Shown here: one piece after another, positions 8,592 to 18,997 of the stretch
Layout: each line of letters opens with the position of its first letter
Numbering within the stretch: position 1 is the stretch's first letter
DNA from: Chitinophaga silvisoli
GTDB lineage: Bacteria; Bacteroidota; Bacteroidia; Chitinophagales; Chitinophagaceae
Direction: 5' to 3'
Assembly: GCF_003412465.1 (NCBI RefSeq)
Contig: NZ_QTJV01000002.1
Location: 992,001 to 1,056,000 of the forward strand
DNA length: 64,000 bases
The notes under the pieces: generated by a model
The model's input: the letters and a program-made list of their open reading frames with translations, nothing else
The model's database searches: none
Told to the model about the DNA's origin: nothing
Position numbers and translations under genes: made by a program

Positions 8592-9371
8592 ATGAGAGCA
8601 ATATGGTCAGGAACCATCGGCTTCGGGCTGGTCAATATTCCGGTGAAATTGTATAGCGCTGTTCAGGATAGCAGGCTCGACCTGGATATGCTGGACAAGC
8701 GTGATCATGCACATATTAAATTCCACCGCGTCAATGAAGGAACCGGCAAGGAAGTGCCATGGGACCGAATAGTAAAGGGATACCTGTACAATGATGAGTA
8801 CATCATTCTGGAAGATGAAGATTTTGAAGCTGCAGCGCCTGAAAAAACGAAGATCATCAATATTGAATCCTTTGTTGAAGAAACGGCTATTGATGATATT
8901 TATTTCGAAACGCCGTATTTCATTGAGCCGGAGAAATCCGGTGCCAAGGCATATGCATTATTGCTGAAAACGCTTGAGCAAACGGGTAAAGCGGGCATTG
9001 GCCGATTCGTGTTGCGCACCAGTGAACATGTTGTTGTAATACGTCCACGGGAAGGCTATTTACTGTTGCAACAGCTCCGTTTCCAGGAAGAGATCCGTTC
9101 TGCGGAGGACCTTGCCCTGCCTACAGGTACAGCAGCCAAAATTCAGAAAAAAGAACTGGATATGGCTGTAAAACTGGTAGAGAGCTATACTACTGATTTT
9201 GATATTAGCCAGTACAAAGATGAATACCATGCAGAGCTGCTGAAAATTATCAAGCAAAAAGCAAGTGGTAAAAAACGTACGGTGAAGAAAATGAAGGTGG
9301 TGCATACCAAGAGTACAGACTTGTTTAGTCAGCTCAAAGCCAGTCTGGGCAATGGCAAGCGGGCATCGTAA
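8592..9371 (+). CDS. ku: Ku protein, bacterial non-homologous end joining
   Basis: A 259-residue bacterial Ku. It opens with the family start MRAIWSGTIGFGLVNIPVKLY, followed by the beta-barrel core that forms the homodimeric ring around DNA ends, including CLYNDEYIIL-like (GYLYNDEYIILED) and FYFEKPYF-like (IYFETPYFIEPEK) segments. A basic C-terminal tail (about 235-250, KKRTVKKMK) is typical of DNA-binding extensions. Ku normally recruits ligase D, but no ligD lies in the window, so the partner must be elsewhere. The gene is 6 bp from the end of the convergent ChrA gene. Confidence 0.95.
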   Translation: MRAIWSGTIGFGLVNIPVKLYSAVQDSRLDLDMLDKRDHAHIKFHRVNEGTGKEVPWDRIVKGYLYNDEYIILEDEDFEAAAPEKTKIINIESFVEETAIDDIYFETPYFIEPEKSGAKAYALLLKTLEQTGKAGIGRFVLRTSEHVVVIRPREGYLLLQQLRFQEEIRSAEDLALPTGTAAKIQKKELDMAVKLVESYTTDFDISQYKDEYHAELLKIIKQKASGKKRTVKKMKVVHTKSTDLFSQLKASLGNGKRAS

Positions 9372-9377
9372 GCGCGC

Positions 9378-10571
9378 TTATACTAACCAGCCCAGGAGCA
9401 GGCAGGCCAGTACTATGAAAGGTGAGGGGAGGCGTGAAAAGGCCAGTATTGCCAGGGTGCTCAGGGTGATCAGGATATTGTACCATGTGGGTGTAATGGC
9501 CATGAACAACATGAATGTTGCCGCCCACATGATGCCTACTACTGCTGCATTGATACCTTCCAGTGCGCGGTAGATGACGACATATTTCTTCAGATTGGTC
9601 CAGATCGGGAAGAAGAATAATACCAGCAACAAACTGGGTAAGAATATAGCAACGGGTGCCAGTACGCAGCCCAGCAACTGGTAGCCTGGTCCCAGATTGT
9701 GCATCACCATTCCTCCTACATATGCAGTAATGGAGAAAGTGGGACCCGGCAGGGCACGCATGATACCTGCGCCGGTCAGCAGCTCTTCTGCGCTCATGAA
9801 CGCCGATTTCGAGCGGGTTACATACTGTTCCAGCATCATCGCAATCAGGATATCTCCACCCCCGAATACAAGGCTGCCGAAACGATAGAAGTTTTCAAAC
9901 AGGTTGAAAGGACGACGGGTCATCCAGTTGTGCGTACGCGCTACCTCGGAGAATACACCGGCGAGTATAAAGAGTGTGGCAAACAACCAGATGTTTGTCC
10001 ACTGAATCTTCTTAGGCTGGTCTGGAATATCAGGAATACGTTTATTACTGAAATTGGAGACGATTCCGCCCAATATGATTAATGCCGGGAAGGTCCATGG
10101 AGACTTCAGATAGACAGCCGTGAGCAATGCCACAACCATGATGATAAAGGTCGCCAGGTTACGAATACTGATACTGAAAGCACGCAGGCTGCCAAAAATG
10201 AGGAAGCCTACCGCCATAGGTTGCACGTACTTGAAAATGTCTGTGTGCAGGGCTTTCTGATCAAAGTATTGTAACAGGAAACTGAGGGATCCCATGAGCA
10301 GACAAGCCGGGGCGATCCATATGAGTAAAGTAACTACAGCTAAGGGTACACCTCCGCGTTTATAACCGATGAGGGTAAGTGTCTGTGAAGAGGATGCACC
10401 GGGAAGCAGCTGACAGAAGGCATTGTATTCCATCAACTCCTGTTCTGTCACATCCCTTCTTTGCTGCACGAATGTTTTCAACATCATAGCCAGGTGACCT
10501 TGTGGGCCACCATAGGCTGTTATACTGTGTAAAAAAACAGCCCGCAGGAACGGAATATGACGAAGAAACAC
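9378..10571 (-). CDS. chrA: Chromate ion transporter family protein (ChrA, two-domain form)
   Basis: A 397-residue membrane protein made of two homologous CHR halves. The first carries the signature FGGPQGH-like [13 protein letters not shown] and LPGASSSQ. The second has [11 protein letters not shown] and [15 protein letters not shown]. About ten hydrophobic segments are visible. Family members export chromate, perhaps by proton exchange, and confer chromate resistance; some long homologues have other anion substrates. The frame starts with GTG at 10571; the next in-frame ATG lies inside the signature region, so GTG is preferred. It is monocistronic and convergent with ku. Confidence 0.88.
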   Translation of the reverse strand: MFLRHIPFLRAVFLHSITAYGGPQGHLAMMLKTFVQQRRDVTEQELMEYNAFCQLLPGASSSQTLTLIGYKRGGVPLAVVTLLIWIAPACLLMGSLSFLLQYFDQKALHTDIFKYVQPMAVGFLIFGSLRAFSISIRNLATFIIMVVALLTAVYLKSPWTFPALIILGGIVSNFSNKRIPDIPDQPKKIQWTNIWLFATLFILAGVFSEVARTHNWMTRRPFNLFENFYRFGSLVFGGGDILIAMMLEQYVTRSKSAFMSAEELLTGAGIMRALPGPTFSITAYVGGMVMHNLGPGYQLLGCVLAPVAIFLPSLLLVLFFFPIWTNLKKYVVIYRALEGINAAVVGIMWAATFMLFMAITPTWYNILITLSTLAILAFSRLPSPFIVLACLLLGWLV

Positions 10572-10674
10572 TATGTGGGAAATTACGGCTGCCCGAATTT
10601 CAATAAAATATTGAAAATATCAAACATTTAAGCGACAAAAGCCTGATTTTGTTGGGCTAACTATGATAAATATC

Positions 10675-10704
10675 ATAAAAAAGCCGGCCAGTGATGGCCG
10701 GCTT
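10675..10704 (-). terminator. Terminator of the 2OG oxygenase gene
   Basis: A perfect 10-bp stem AAGCCGGCCA/TGGCCGGCTT with a GTGA loop; on the minus strand it is followed by T residues. It lies 16 bp past the stop of the oxygenase gene. Confidence 0.85.
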
Positions 10705-10720
10705 CATAAAATAAGCGGAG

Positions 10721-11677
10721 TTATTTCTTTAATCCTATTTCTCTGAGGCGTTCATCCAGGTACTCACCAGCAGTAATAGGTTCGTATTCTATTGGATGTT
10801 CTGCATCAATTGTGCTTTCAAGACAATTCAGTGGCATCTCTGATTTAGGGTGCAGGAAGAATGGAATTGAAAAGCGGCTGGTGCCCCAGCGTTCACGAGG
10901 TGGATTTACTACACGGTGGGTAGTAGACTTCAGTTTATTGTTCGTGAGTCTTTGCAGCATATCACCTACATTCACTACAATCTGCTCAGGCAATGACGTT
11001 ACCGGTACCCAGTTATTCTGTTTATCCAGGATCTGCAGACCATCGGCAGAAGCTCCTACCAGCAGGGTAATCAGGTTGATATCTTCATGCTGTTCTGCGC
11101 GGATAGCAGATTTAGGTTCCTCTTTGATTGGCGGATAATGGATGGCTCTCAGGATAGAATTACCATTGTGAACAAACTTGTCAAAGTAATGCTCATCCAG
11201 TCCCAGGTACAATGCAATTGCCTGTAAGAGGGAGATACCTGAAGTTTCAAAAGCTTTGTAGGCTTCAGTGCAGGTAGGGGTAAAAGCAGGTAATTCTTTT
11301 ACTGCTACGTTGTCCGGATATTCGTTGGCAATCGGGTCACCATCTGTAACTGTTTGTCCAAACTGGAAAAATTCTTTCAGATCGGGTGCGTCAAATCCTT
11401 TTGCGTGTTCTTTACCAAATGAGGTATAACCACGCTGACCTGCCAGTTCCGGGATTTCGTAACTGCGCTTTACATCAGCTGGCAGAGCGAAGAACTGCTG
11501 TACATATTTATACAGGTCTTCAATCAGCTTGTCAGGAATACCATGATTTTTTACTGCTACAAATCCTACTTCTTCGTAAGCTTTACCCAGCTGCTGCACA
11601 AAGGCTGCTTTGCTGGCGGCGTCGCCTTTAGTGAAGGCGGCGAGGTCTACAACAGGGATGGAATGAGTTGTTACCAT
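10721..11677 (-). CDS. 2-oxoglutarate/Fe(II) oxygenase, isopenicillin N synthase-like
   Basis: A 318-residue member of the isopenicillin N synthase-like dioxygenase superfamily. An N-terminal DIOX_N region (about 5-115, with GFVAVKNHGIP) precedes the double-stranded beta-helix. The Fe(II) triad is visible as His197 and Asp199 (EQHEDINLITLL) and His254 (STTHRVVNPP). The 2-oxoglutarate-binding RxS pair lies in TSRFSIPFF (Arg268, Ser270). The family oxidises small metabolites, and the substrate cannot be predicted from sequence. No biosynthetic cluster surrounds it, which fits a general metabolic role. It has its own terminator and is separated from exbD by 38 bp. Confidence 0.88.
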   Translation of the reverse strand: MVTTHSIPVVDLAAFTKGDAASKAAFVQQLGKAYEEVGFVAVKNHGIPDKLIEDLYKYVQQFFALPADVKRSYEIPELAGQRGYTSFGKEHAKGFDAPDLKEFFQFGQTVTDGDPIANEYPDNVAVKELPAFTPTCTEAYKAFETSGISLLQAIALYLGLDEHYFDKFVHNGNSILRAIHYPPIKEEPKSAIRAEQHEDINLITLLVGASADGLQILDKQNNWVPVTSLPEQIVVNVGDMLQRLTNNKLKSTTHRVVNPPRERWGTSRFSIPFFLHPKSEMPLNCLESTIDAEHPIEYEPITAGEYLDERLREIGLKK

Positions 11678-11715
11678 AGTTAATGCGATTTACATCACTA
11701 AGGTATCGAAAATGC

Positions 11716-12222
11716 CTATTTCAGTAATGCTTTTTCTTCGTCGGTAATATCTACCATGGCATAGCGGTCTACGCGGTTGATCAGCATTTCGTCCATAATG
11801 TCTACGACATTCCTGTAGTTAGCATCATTGTCGGCTTTGATCAGGACCATCAGTTTGTTGTCGCCGGTTTTCTTCATAATATCTTCTTTCTTTTTGATGA
11901 TGGCCTCCCTGATTTCCCCATAGGTAGTAGTTTTTACGTCCTCGGGATGGTACATGCCTTCGTAATACTTCACGGTATTATTAGCGCCGAGTAATACGGT
12001 CATGGCATTACTTTCTGCCAGTGATTGAGGTTCGCCATCATCACGGGGCATAATCAGGTCCATGGTTTTGGGTTGCAGCAGGGTAGTGGTCAACATGAAA
12101 AAGGTGATCAGCAGGAATCCCAGGTCTACCATAGGGGTCATATCGACACGGGTACTCAGTTTCTTAGCACGCTGGCCACCTCTTTGTTTGCCAGGGTTGG
12201 ATTGGGTATTCATTTCAGCCAT
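11716..12222 (-). CDS. exbD: ExbD/TolR-type biopolymer transport protein
   Basis: A 168-residue protein with a short cytoplasmic N-terminus rich in Arg/Lys/Gly, a single membrane helix (about 24-44, beginning VDMTPMVDLGFLLI with the conserved membrane Asp) and a periplasmic domain with DGEPQSLAES and VLIKADNDANYRNVVDIMDEM. With ExbB it uses the proton-motive force to energise TonB and outer-membrane receptors, two of which lie at 48-54 kb. No exbB or tonB gene is adjacent. An upstream in-frame extension lacks family character; ATG at 12222 is preferred, with 12213 as an alternative. Confidence 0.88.
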   Translation of the reverse strand: MAEMNTQSNPGKQRGGQRAKKLSTRVDMTPMVDLGFLLITFFMLTTTLLQPKTMDLIMPRDDGEPQSLAESNAMTVLLGANNTVKYYEGMYHPEDVKTTTYGEIREAIIKKKEDIMKKTGDNKLMVLIKADNDANYRNVVDIMDEMLINRVDRYAMVDITDEEKALLK

Positions 12223-12265
12223 AACTAAAGATTTATAATATAGACGCTGGCGTAAAAGAATTCCA

Positions 12266-12298
12266 TAAAAAAATAGCTCCGGATTTCCACCCGGAGCC
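12266..12298 (-). terminator. Terminator of asnS
   Basis: On the minus strand an 8-bp stem GGCTCCGG/CCGGAGCT (one G-T pair) is followed by a T-rich run. It lies just past the asnS stop and before exbD. Confidence 0.75.
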
Positions 12299-12324
12299 AT
12301 TTTAAATATTGTGCATATTATAAA

Positions 12325-13764
12325 TTAAAACTCTGCACTCTTTGGTGTTCTTGGGAAAGGAATGACATCTCTGATATTACCCATACCAGTAACGAACAAT
12401 ACCAGTCTTTCGAAACCTAGGCCGAAACCGGCGTGTGGCGCGGTTCCAAAGCGTCTTGTATCCAGGTACCAGCTCATTTCTTCAACAGGCAGTTTCATTT
12501 CTTCCATACGTTTTACCAGCTTGTCGTAGTTTTCTTCACGTTGTGAACCACCTACGATTTCACCGATACCAGGGAAGAGGATATCCATTGCTCTTACGGT
12601 CTTGCCATCTGCGTTCTGCTTCATGTAGAAAGCTTTGATAGCAGCAGGATAATCGGTAAGGATCACTGGTTTTTTGAAGTGTTTTTCTACCAGGTAACGT
12701 TCGTGTTCACTTTGCAGATCTGCACCCCATTCTTCGATCAGGTAGTTAAACTTCTTGGTTTTATTTGGCTTACTGTTTTTCAGAATGTCAATTGCTTCGG
12801 TGTAAGTGAGGCGCTGGAATTCATTGTTCAGTACAAATTCCAGTTTTTCGATCAGGCCCATTTCACTTCTTTCCTGCTGTGGTTTTTGTTTTTCTTCTTC
12901 AGCAAGGCGGGCAGCCAGGAATTCCAGGTCTTCCCTGTTATTTTCCAGTGCATAGCCGATTACGGATTTGATGAAAGCTTCTGCCAGGTTCATATTGTCT
13001 TCCAGGTCATAGAAGGCCATTTCTGGTTCGATCATCCAGAACTCAGCAAGGTGGCGGGCTGTATTGGAATTCTCCGCGCGGAAGGTAGGGCCGAAGGTGT
13101 AGATATCACCAAATGCCATAGCTCCCAGTTCGCCTTCCAGCTGGCCGGATACGGTCAGGTTGGTCGCTTTCCCGAAGAAGTCTTCTTTGTAATCGATATC
13201 GCCGTTCTCTGTCAGTGGCGGATTTTTAGGATCCAGGGTACTTACGCGGAACATTTCGCCGGCACCTTCAGCATCACTGGCAGTGATGATAGGGGTGTGC
13301 AGGTATACAAAGCCTTTTTCGTTGAAGAATTTGTGTACAGCAAATGCCAGTGCATGACGGAGGCGGAATACGGCTCCGAAGGTATTGGTGCGGAAGCGCA
13401 GGTGTGCAATTTCGCGCAGATATTCCAGGCTCGGGCGGTTTTTCAGCTGCAGGGGATATTTCTCACCATCGCAATCACCGAGTATTTCCAGTTCTACAGC
13501 TTTGATTTCTACGCGCTGGCCTTTGCCCAGAGAAGGGATTACGGTACCAGATACGCTGATGGCAGCACCGGTGGTAAGGCGCTTGATCAGTTCAGCAGAA
13601 ACGGAATTCTGATCCAATACAATCTGGATATTATTATTGGTAGAGCCATCGTTCAAAGCTATAAACTGATTGTTACGGAAAGACCGTATCCAACCTTTTA
13701 CCACTACGTTGTAGTCTGTTTTTTCGTCAAGCAGGATCTGCTTAACCTTCGTTCTTTGGCTCAT
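12325..13764 (-). CDS. asnS: Asparaginyl-tRNA synthetase
   Basis: A 479-residue class IIb synthetase that charges tRNA-Asn with asparagine. An OB-fold anticodon-binding domain (about 15-105, [21 protein letters not shown]) precedes the class II core. Motif 2 appears in [21 protein letters not shown] and motif 3 in [12 protein letters not shown], ending with [11 protein letters not shown]. The length is normal for bacterial AsnRS and the product appears complete. It is transcribed divergently from rho across a 510-bp spacer and has its own terminator. Confidence 0.97.
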   Translation of the reverse strand: MSQRTKVKQILLDEKTDYNVVVKGWIRSFRNNQFIALNDGSTNNNIQIVLDQNSVSAELIKRLTTGAAISVSGTVIPSLGKGQRVEIKAVELEILGDCDGEKYPLQLKNRPSLEYLREIAHLRFRTNTFGAVFRLRHALAFAVHKFFNEKGFVYLHTPIITASDAEGAGEMFRVSTLDPKNPPLTENGDIDYKEDFFGKATNLTVSGQLEGELGAMAFGDIYTFGPTFRAENSNTARHLAEFWMIEPEMAFYDLEDNMNLAEAFIKSVIGYALENNREDLEFLAARLAEEEKQKPQQERSEMGLIEKLEFVLNNEFQRLTYTEAIDILKNSKPNKTKKFNYLIEEWGADLQSEHERYLVEKHFKKPVILTDYPAAIKAFYMKQNADGKTVRAMDILFPGIGEIVGGSQREENYDKLVKRMEEMKLPVEEMSWYLDTRRFGTAPHAGFGLGFERLVLFVTGMGNIRDVIPFPRTPKSAEF

Positions 13765-13786
13765 ATATGTATATATTTTAGGACTG

Positions 13787-13794
13787 CAAATTTA
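13787..13794 (-). promoter_or_regulatory. Putative -7 box of asnS (TAAATTTG)
   Basis: On the minus strand TAAATTTG matches the Bacteroidota -7 consensus TAnnTTTG and would give a start of transcription about 15-20 nt before the asnS ATG. No clear TTG -33 box is seen at the usual distance. Confidence 0.4.
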
Positions 13795-14274
13795 AGTGAT
13801 AGGAAGCATACTGCATAACACTGCCTGCTGGTTTCGGGTGCTTTCGGGGTAAATGGAAAATTTTAGCCTAAGTCCGGGTTTCCAAATAAAATGTTAAATG
13901 TGGAAAAATACTGTTATCCCCGATTTGGCAGGAATGTTGCTGGCAATAAGCGGGACCATATCCGGAGATAGGCTGTGGGCCGGTGTTTTCCTTCCTGAAA
14001 CCGCTCTCCAAGCTGCCTCAGGGCCGGATTACAGGCTTTTGGGAACCTGCTTTTTTTTTGGATAATAGCGAAAGTTGTTTTAATCTTGCGTTACAATCTG
14101 TCTGATTAAGTTCAAATTTCCATCCTAATCGACAGTCCTAAACTCAACATTCCCTATCAGATTTAATAACCAGATTAAATTTATTGGACTCAAAAAACAA
14201 TTATTTTGTAATTGGTGTATGTTGGTATGTAGTGGTACCCACCTTGCAACACTTCTAAAATTTGACAACACACG
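13795..14274. other. Intergenic region between asnS and rho
   Basis: About 480 bp between divergent genes without a convincing reading frame. A weak hairpin followed by T9 ends near 14059 on the + strand; it could close a short transcript or act in the rho leader. The last 200 bp are A/T-rich and presumably hold the rho promoter and leader. Rho genes are often autoregulated through their leaders, but no specific structure could be assigned here. Confidence 0.4.
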
Positions 14275-16026
14275 ATGATGTACGACATCTTACAACTGAA
14301 CGACATGCTCGTTCCTGAGCTGCTTGACATTGCAGAGAAACTGGATGTGCCAAACGCCAAAAAACTGAGCAAACAGGATCTTATCTACAAAATTCTCGAC
14401 AAGCAGGCAGTAATGGCCTCAGAAGGTAACCCGGCCAATGGAGAAGAAAAGAAGACACGTAAACGGAAATCAACTAAGAAAGAAGACGAGCACGAACACG
14501 AAGAACCAGTAGCAGAAGCCGCATCAGATGAAAAACCAAAACGCGGCAGAAAACCTGGAACACTCAATAAAGCTAAAGAAGTTGAAGAACCTAAGGCATC
14601 CGAAACCAAACCCAAAAAGAAAAACTTCGATATCGACCTGGATAGTATTCCTTCCCTGACATTTGATGACGACGACGATGAAATCATCCCTCAGTTTACT
14701 GAAGACGAGGAGGATGAAGAGGAAGAAGTAATTACTAATACCAAGGCACCTGTTGCTGCTCCTGCTAAAAAAATAGTAGTGGAAGAAGATGAGGAAGACG
14801 AAGATGAGGAAGAGGATGACGACGACGACTTCGTAATGCCTGAAGAGCCTATCGTGCCGCAGAAACAACGTTTCAACAACAAGCAGAAAGAGCCTGCTTT
14901 CAATATAGAATTTGATGGTATTATCCTCAGTGAAGGTGTACTGGAAATGATGCCTGACGGCTATGGTTTCCTCCGCTCTTCTGATTATAATTACCTCAGT
15001 TCTCCTGATGATATTTACGTGTCTCCTTCCCAGATCAAATTATTCGGTCTGAAGACAGGCGATACCGTTAAAGGTTCCGTTAGACCTCCGAAAGAAGGGG
15101 AGAAATATTTCGCCCTCCTGAAAGTAGAAACAATCAATGGTAAATCACCTGAAGAAGTACGTGACCGCGTACCATTCGATTACCTGACACCACTGTTCCC
15201 TTTCGAAAAACTGCGACTCACTACTACTTCTAATAACTACTCTACCCGCATTATGGACATGTTTACCCCTATAGGTAAAGGCCAGCGTGGTCTGATCGTA
15301 GCACAGCCTAAGGTGGGTAAAACCATGTTGCTGAAAGAAGTAGCTAATGCAATCGCAACAAACCACCCCGAAGTTTATCTGATGGTAGTGCTCATCGATG
15401 AGCGCCCTGAAGAGGTAACCGATATGGAACGTAGCGTAAAGGCAGAAGTAATCGCTTCTACTTTCGATGAGCCGGCAGAAAAGCACGTAAAAGTTTCTGC
15501 TATTGCATTGCAAAAAGCAAAACGCCTGGTAGAATGCGGACACGATGTAGTGATCCTGCTGGATTCCATCACCCGTCTCGCACGTGCACATAACACAGTT
15601 GCTCCTGCTTCAGGTAAAGTACTGAGTGGTGGTGTGGAAGCAAACGCTATGCAGAAACCAAAACAGTTCTTCGGTGCAGCCCGTAAAATTGAGAATGGTG
15701 GTTCACTTACCATCCTTGCTACTGCACTGATCGATACTGGTTCTAAAATGGACGAAGTAATCTTCGAAGAATTTAAAGGTACCGGTAACATGGAATTACA
15801 ACTGGATCGTAAACTGGCGAACAGACGTATATTCCCTGCTATCGACGTATCAGCTTCCTCTACCCGCCGTGATGATCTGCTCCTCGACAAGGATCATCTG
15901 AAACGCCTTCACATTCTCCGCAATCACCTCGCGGATATGAATACAGAAGAATCCATGCACTTCATGTTGCAGCACATGAGGGGGACTAAAAATAATGAAG
16001 AGTTCCTGATCTCTATGAACGGATAA
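14275..16026 (+). CDS. rho: Transcription termination factor Rho with acidic insertion
   Basis: A 583-residue Rho, about 160 residues longer than E. coli Rho. Order: Rho_N helical domain (about 5-47); a long low-complexity region (about 48-205) with basic RKRKSTKK and RGRKPG patches and three acidic runs of D/E; the cold-shock-like RNA-binding domain (about 222-295, [15 protein letters not shown]); then the RecA-type ATPase with Walker A QPKVGKT (344-350) and Walker [11 protein letters not shown] (Asp430). It is an RNA-dependent ATPase that terminates transcription. Inserts between Rho_N and the RNA-binding domain are known in Bacteroidota and Actinobacteria. ATG codons at 14275 and 14278 are both possible starts. 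A strong terminator follows. Confidence 0.96.
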   Translation: MMYDILQLNDMLVPELLDIAEKLDVPNAKKLSKQDLIYKILDKQAVMASEGNPANGEEKKTRKRKSTKKEDEHEHEEPVAEAASDEKPKRGRKPGTLNKAKEVEEPKASETKPKKKNFDIDLDSIPSLTFDDDDDEIIPQFTEDEEDEEEEVITNTKAPVAAPAKKIVVEEDEEDEDEEEDDDDDFVMPEEPIVPQKQRFNNKQKEPAFNIEFDGIILSEGVLEMMPDGYGFLRSSDYNYLSSPDDIYVSPSQIKLFGLKTGDTVKGSVRPPKEGEKYFALLKVETINGKSPEEVRDRVPFDYLTPLFPFEKLRLTTTSNNYSTRIMDMFTPIGKGQRGLIVAQPKVGKTMLLKEVANAIATNHPEVYLMVVLIDERPEEVTDMERSVKAEVIASTFDEPAEKHVKVSAIALQKAKRLVECGHDVVILLDSITRLARAHNTVAPASGKVLSGGVEANAMQKPKQFFGAARKIENGGSLTILATALIDTGSKMDEVIFEEFKGTGNMELQLDRKLANRRIFPAIDVSASSTRRDDLLLDKDHLKRLHILRNHLADMNTEESMHFMLQHMRGTKNNEEFLISMNG

Positions 16027-16045
16027 AGGACTTCCAACCGTAATT

Positions 16046-16088
16046 AAAAAGAGCCTGTATCTTAAGAAAGATACAGGCTCTTTTTTTT
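16046..16088 (+). terminator. Strong terminator after rho
   Basis: A stem of about 17 bp (GAGCCTGTATCTT and its complement, flanked by A-run and T-run) with a 3-nt loop ends in T8. Confidence 0.92.
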
Positions 16089-16126
16089 GAAAATAGTTTT
16101 CATTCCCGGGGATGAATCTTGTCTTT

Positions 16127-16882
16127 TTATTTATACTGTTTCAAGTGTAATAGCAGATCTTTCTTTCGCCGTTCTGCTATTTCCAGCGTTACCCCATTGC
16201 GCATGACCACATTTCCTCCCTCCATACTTACATGACCGATCTGACTCATTTGCACCATCTGCAGGTTATTGACCTGGTAAAACCTCAGAGTGCTGAATAG
16301 ATCAGCATAATATCTGAATGGCCTGTTGGCCTGTATCTGGTGATGATCATCCAGGTAGAATAATGTCTTATCGCCAAAGGCTTCAAGATAAGTTACAGTA
16401 GCAAGCGCTATGGTTTTATCATCGCCTTCCAGTTGTGGCAATACCAGTTCTGTACTGGTGTTCCGGCCATTATTAAAATTGCCCAGCAATACCTTGTACC
16501 TTTCTTTACTCTTACCTGCTGCCAGCCGCGCGCTGATGATGGAGATGGCGGTAGTCAGACTTTCCCTGTCTATTGGTTTTAAGATGATTTCGACTTCACT
16601 GAAGCGGATCGTATGTAGGAATTTCTTTTCAAAAGCAGTGACAAATACCGCTTCAAACGGTGGCACGTCCTGTGTACCTAATAATACATCAAACCCGGTC
16701 CCATCAGGCATTTCGAGGTCGAGGAAAACCAGCTCGGGCTGGAATTCCCGGATGGTAGCTATACCATCAGCACAGTCAGAAGCAGTAGCTACAATTTCTA
16801 CCTGCGGACAATACTTTTCCAGCATAAGGGAAATGATGTCCCGGCTATTGCGCTCGTCATCTATAATTACGGCCTTTATCAT
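16127..16882 (-). CDS. LytTR-family response regulator
   Basis: A 251-residue regulator. The receiver (about 2-118) has the acidic DDER pair and the phospho-acceptor in VFLDLEMPDGTGF. The C-terminal LytTR DNA-binding domain (about 145-250) includes TYLEAFGDKTLFYLDD and PFRYYADLFSTLRFYQVNN. LytTR regulators bind direct repeats upstream of target genes. The gene follows the LytS-type kinase by 24 bp on the same strand, so this is a cognate kinase-regulator pair. Confidence 0.92.
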   Translation of the reverse strand: MIKAVIIDDERNSRDIISLMLEKYCPQVEIVATASDCADGIATIREFQPELVFLDLEMPDGTGFDVLLGTQDVPPFEAVFVTAFEKKFLHTIRFSEVEIILKPIDRESLTTAISIISARLAAGKSKERYKVLLGNFNNGRNTSTELVLPQLEGDDKTIALATVTYLEAFGDKTLFYLDDHHQIQANRPFRYYADLFSTLRFYQVNNLQMVQMSQIGHVSMEGGNVVMRNGVTLEIAERRKKDLLLHLKQYK

Positions 16883-16907
16883 AAAAATCTAAAGAGTAGT
16901 AGTTGGC

Positions 16908-18983
16908 CTACAATTGGGGAATAAGTATCCGCACAATAGTACCACTTTCCACAGAATTTTTCTCCGATTTATCAATGATGTCTATGTGAATTCCGGTGTT
17001 GTACATTTTGTTGAGGAGTTCTGCACGGTTAGAGCTGATCTCCATGCCGGAGGACTGATGATGCTTCGGCAATGTACGCATGGATTTAGACCTGTTAATA
17101 CCAATACCATTGTCTTCGATCAGGCATTCCAGCATATCCGGTTCTACCTGATTAAATTGTATCAGCAATTGTCCGATATGGTCACGGGAATTGGTCATCC
17201 CGTATTTTACAGCATTTTCTACATAAGGCTGCAGCAGCATGGCCGGGATCTCCAGTTCTGCTGTGGCAATAAGGGGGTCTACCGCCAGCTCATATTCCAT
17301 CTTATTTTCAAAACGCATCTTTTCCAGACCAAGATAGGTATTGAGGTACGCAATTTCATCCGCTAAGGATATGAAATTACGTCTGGAGAAGTCCAGTGTT
17401 TTCCTGATCAGGTAAGAGAAATCTGACAGGTATTTCTGTGCATATTCATAATCCCGCTGCATGACAAACAGCTGGATGGAATTGAGACAGTTGAAAATAA
17501 AGTGTGGATTGATCTGTGCACGGATGGCTTTGAGTTCTATTTCCGTCAGTTTTTTATTGTACTCTGTTTCCAGGTGTATTTTACGTTGTTCTTCCAGTTC
17601 CTGTTTTTTGCGCAGGATTTCTGTTGTCTGTTCTTTTACCAGTTCTTCCAGTTGCTCGTTCAGCTTGTGTTGCAGTTCTTTGTTTTTATTCAGCTGTTTG
17701 ATCAGCAATTCCTGTGTACGGGTTCTTTCGTGGTGTACCAGTTTATTGCGATAACTGAGTCCTGCGAGGAAGAACATGGATTGCATCAGAACGCCAATGA
17801 TGATCAGCAGGGAAGGGGCAGATAATTCTCCCAATGCGCTGATCAGTCCCAAAGGGCGTATCAGCATCAGGAAGGAACCAAAGCTGGCCATGTAAAAACA
17901 AAGTGAGCCAAAGAGGAAGAACCGCACCAGCGGATGATGGCGGGATCGCTTGGCCAGTGCTGCGAATACAGCCAGCAGGGGCAGAAGTGTAGCCAGGTAG
18001 ACATAGCTGTAGATCATGCCCGGCACCTGGTACAATCCCCTTGCTATGCAATAAAAGCAAATGATAATGATTCCTCCAATGCAGGATGCGAAGATATTGA
18101 ACAACCTTTCCATAAAGGGATACCGCTCCTGCAGGTTGAGAAATGATTTTCCAAAGGCCAGGTACATGAGGTAGAAACAGAATAACAGGGCTGGCACATC
18201 CCAGTAGTATTTGAGCATGGGCCAGTTGTAGAATATGGATAACTGGTAAGGTTTACTATCCAGGCGGAGGGCAAAAAATAAGATCAGTCCCAGCATGTAC
18301 GCGGCAAAGTAGAGATAGGAGCGATCAGGTAGTTGGATGTAGTTGATAATTGCTATAGTGAGACATACGAGCAGCATGCCCAGCAGCATGAAGATCATAG
18401 CGGCTTCCTTGCGGAAGTGGGCCAGTGTGGCATTCCGGAAGTTGTTGTATTGCATGGCATCATACAATACAGGCATCAGCGGGTTCTCGTTAAAGAACTG
18501 ATTATTGATATGTAAATAGAAGGTACGTGTTTGTCCCGGAGGTACTTTTACAGGGAAGGCATAATGTTCCCAGCGACGGATATCTTCCCTGTCATGCATC
18601 ATGCCGGTCTGCACCAGCAGTTGTAATTGCCGGCCTTCCTGTACGTACCAGTACATATGGTCATGCCACCCTGCGAAGAGGGTAACAACAGAATCTTCGC
18701 TACCGGTATTTTTTACAGATAGTCGCAGCCAGCAATCGTGACCTTTTCCATTATTTTTCTTTGAGTCGTGGAAAAGCGAGACGTTGTGGGAAAAATTTAA
18801 AGTAGGTACCTGTTGCAGTGTTACCTGTCCCTCCATATCTTCTATACTCAGCAACCAGGGCCGCAGGTCCAGACCGGGCGGAAGATTATCAAAATCCGTT
18901 GCCAGCGTGTCTTTTGCGGTTATATTGCCCTTGGCTATATTGGAGTAACAAAACAACAGTAATAAGAAAAAGATCCGAATCAC
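16908..18983 (-). CDS. 7TM-DISM sensor histidine kinase, LytS type
   Basis: A 691-residue sensor. A signal peptide (about 1-19) leads into a periplasmic 7TMR-DISMED2-like domain (about 30-180). Seven membrane helices (7TMR-DISM_7TM, about 190-400) follow, then a coiled coil (about 410-465) and a LytS-type His_kinase domain with QINPHFIFNCLNSIQ holding the phospho-acceptor His. The ATPase part has LQPYVENAVKYG and EDNGIGI. DISM sensors are thought to bind carbohydrates or other small ligands outside the cell. The start codon is GTG at 18983, which gives an intact signal peptide. It is paired with the LytTR regulator downstream. Confidence 0.92.
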   Translation of the reverse strand: MIRIFFLLLLFCYSNIAKGNITAKDTLATDFDNLPPGLDLRPWLLSIEDMEGQVTLQQVPTLNFSHNVSLFHDSKKNNGKGHDCWLRLSVKNTGSEDSVVTLFAGWHDHMYWYVQEGRQLQLLVQTGMMHDREDIRRWEHYAFPVKVPPGQTRTFYLHINNQFFNENPLMPVLYDAMQYNNFRNATLAHFRKEAAMIFMLLGMLLVCLTIAIINYIQLPDRSYLYFAAYMLGLILFFALRLDSKPYQLSIFYNWPMLKYYWDVPALLFCFYLMYLAFGKSFLNLQERYPFMERLFNIFASCIGGIIIICFYCIARGLYQVPGMIYSYVYLATLLPLLAVFAALAKRSRHHPLVRFFLFGSLCFYMASFGSFLMLIRPLGLISALGELSAPSLLIIIGVLMQSMFFLAGLSYRNKLVHHERTRTQELLIKQLNKNKELQHKLNEQLEELVKEQTTEILRKKQELEEQRKIHLETEYNKKLTEIELKAIRAQINPHFIFNCLNSIQLFVMQRDYEYAQKYLSDFSYLIRKTLDFSRRNFISLADEIAYLNTYLGLEKMRFENKMEYELAVDPLIATAELEIPAMLLQPYVENAVKYGMTNSRDHIGQLLIQFNQVEPDMLECLIEDNGIGINRSKSMRTLPKHHQSSGMEISSNRAELLNKMYNTGIHIDIIDKSEKNSVESGTIVRILIPQL

Positions 18984-18997
18984 TGTTTAAGTAAAAT

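Noticed and set aside
12679..13818. Long + strand frame of 379 codons
   Set aside because: It lies antisense to asnS, which has clear class II synthetase motifs; the translation has no family character and skewed Phe/Gln composition.
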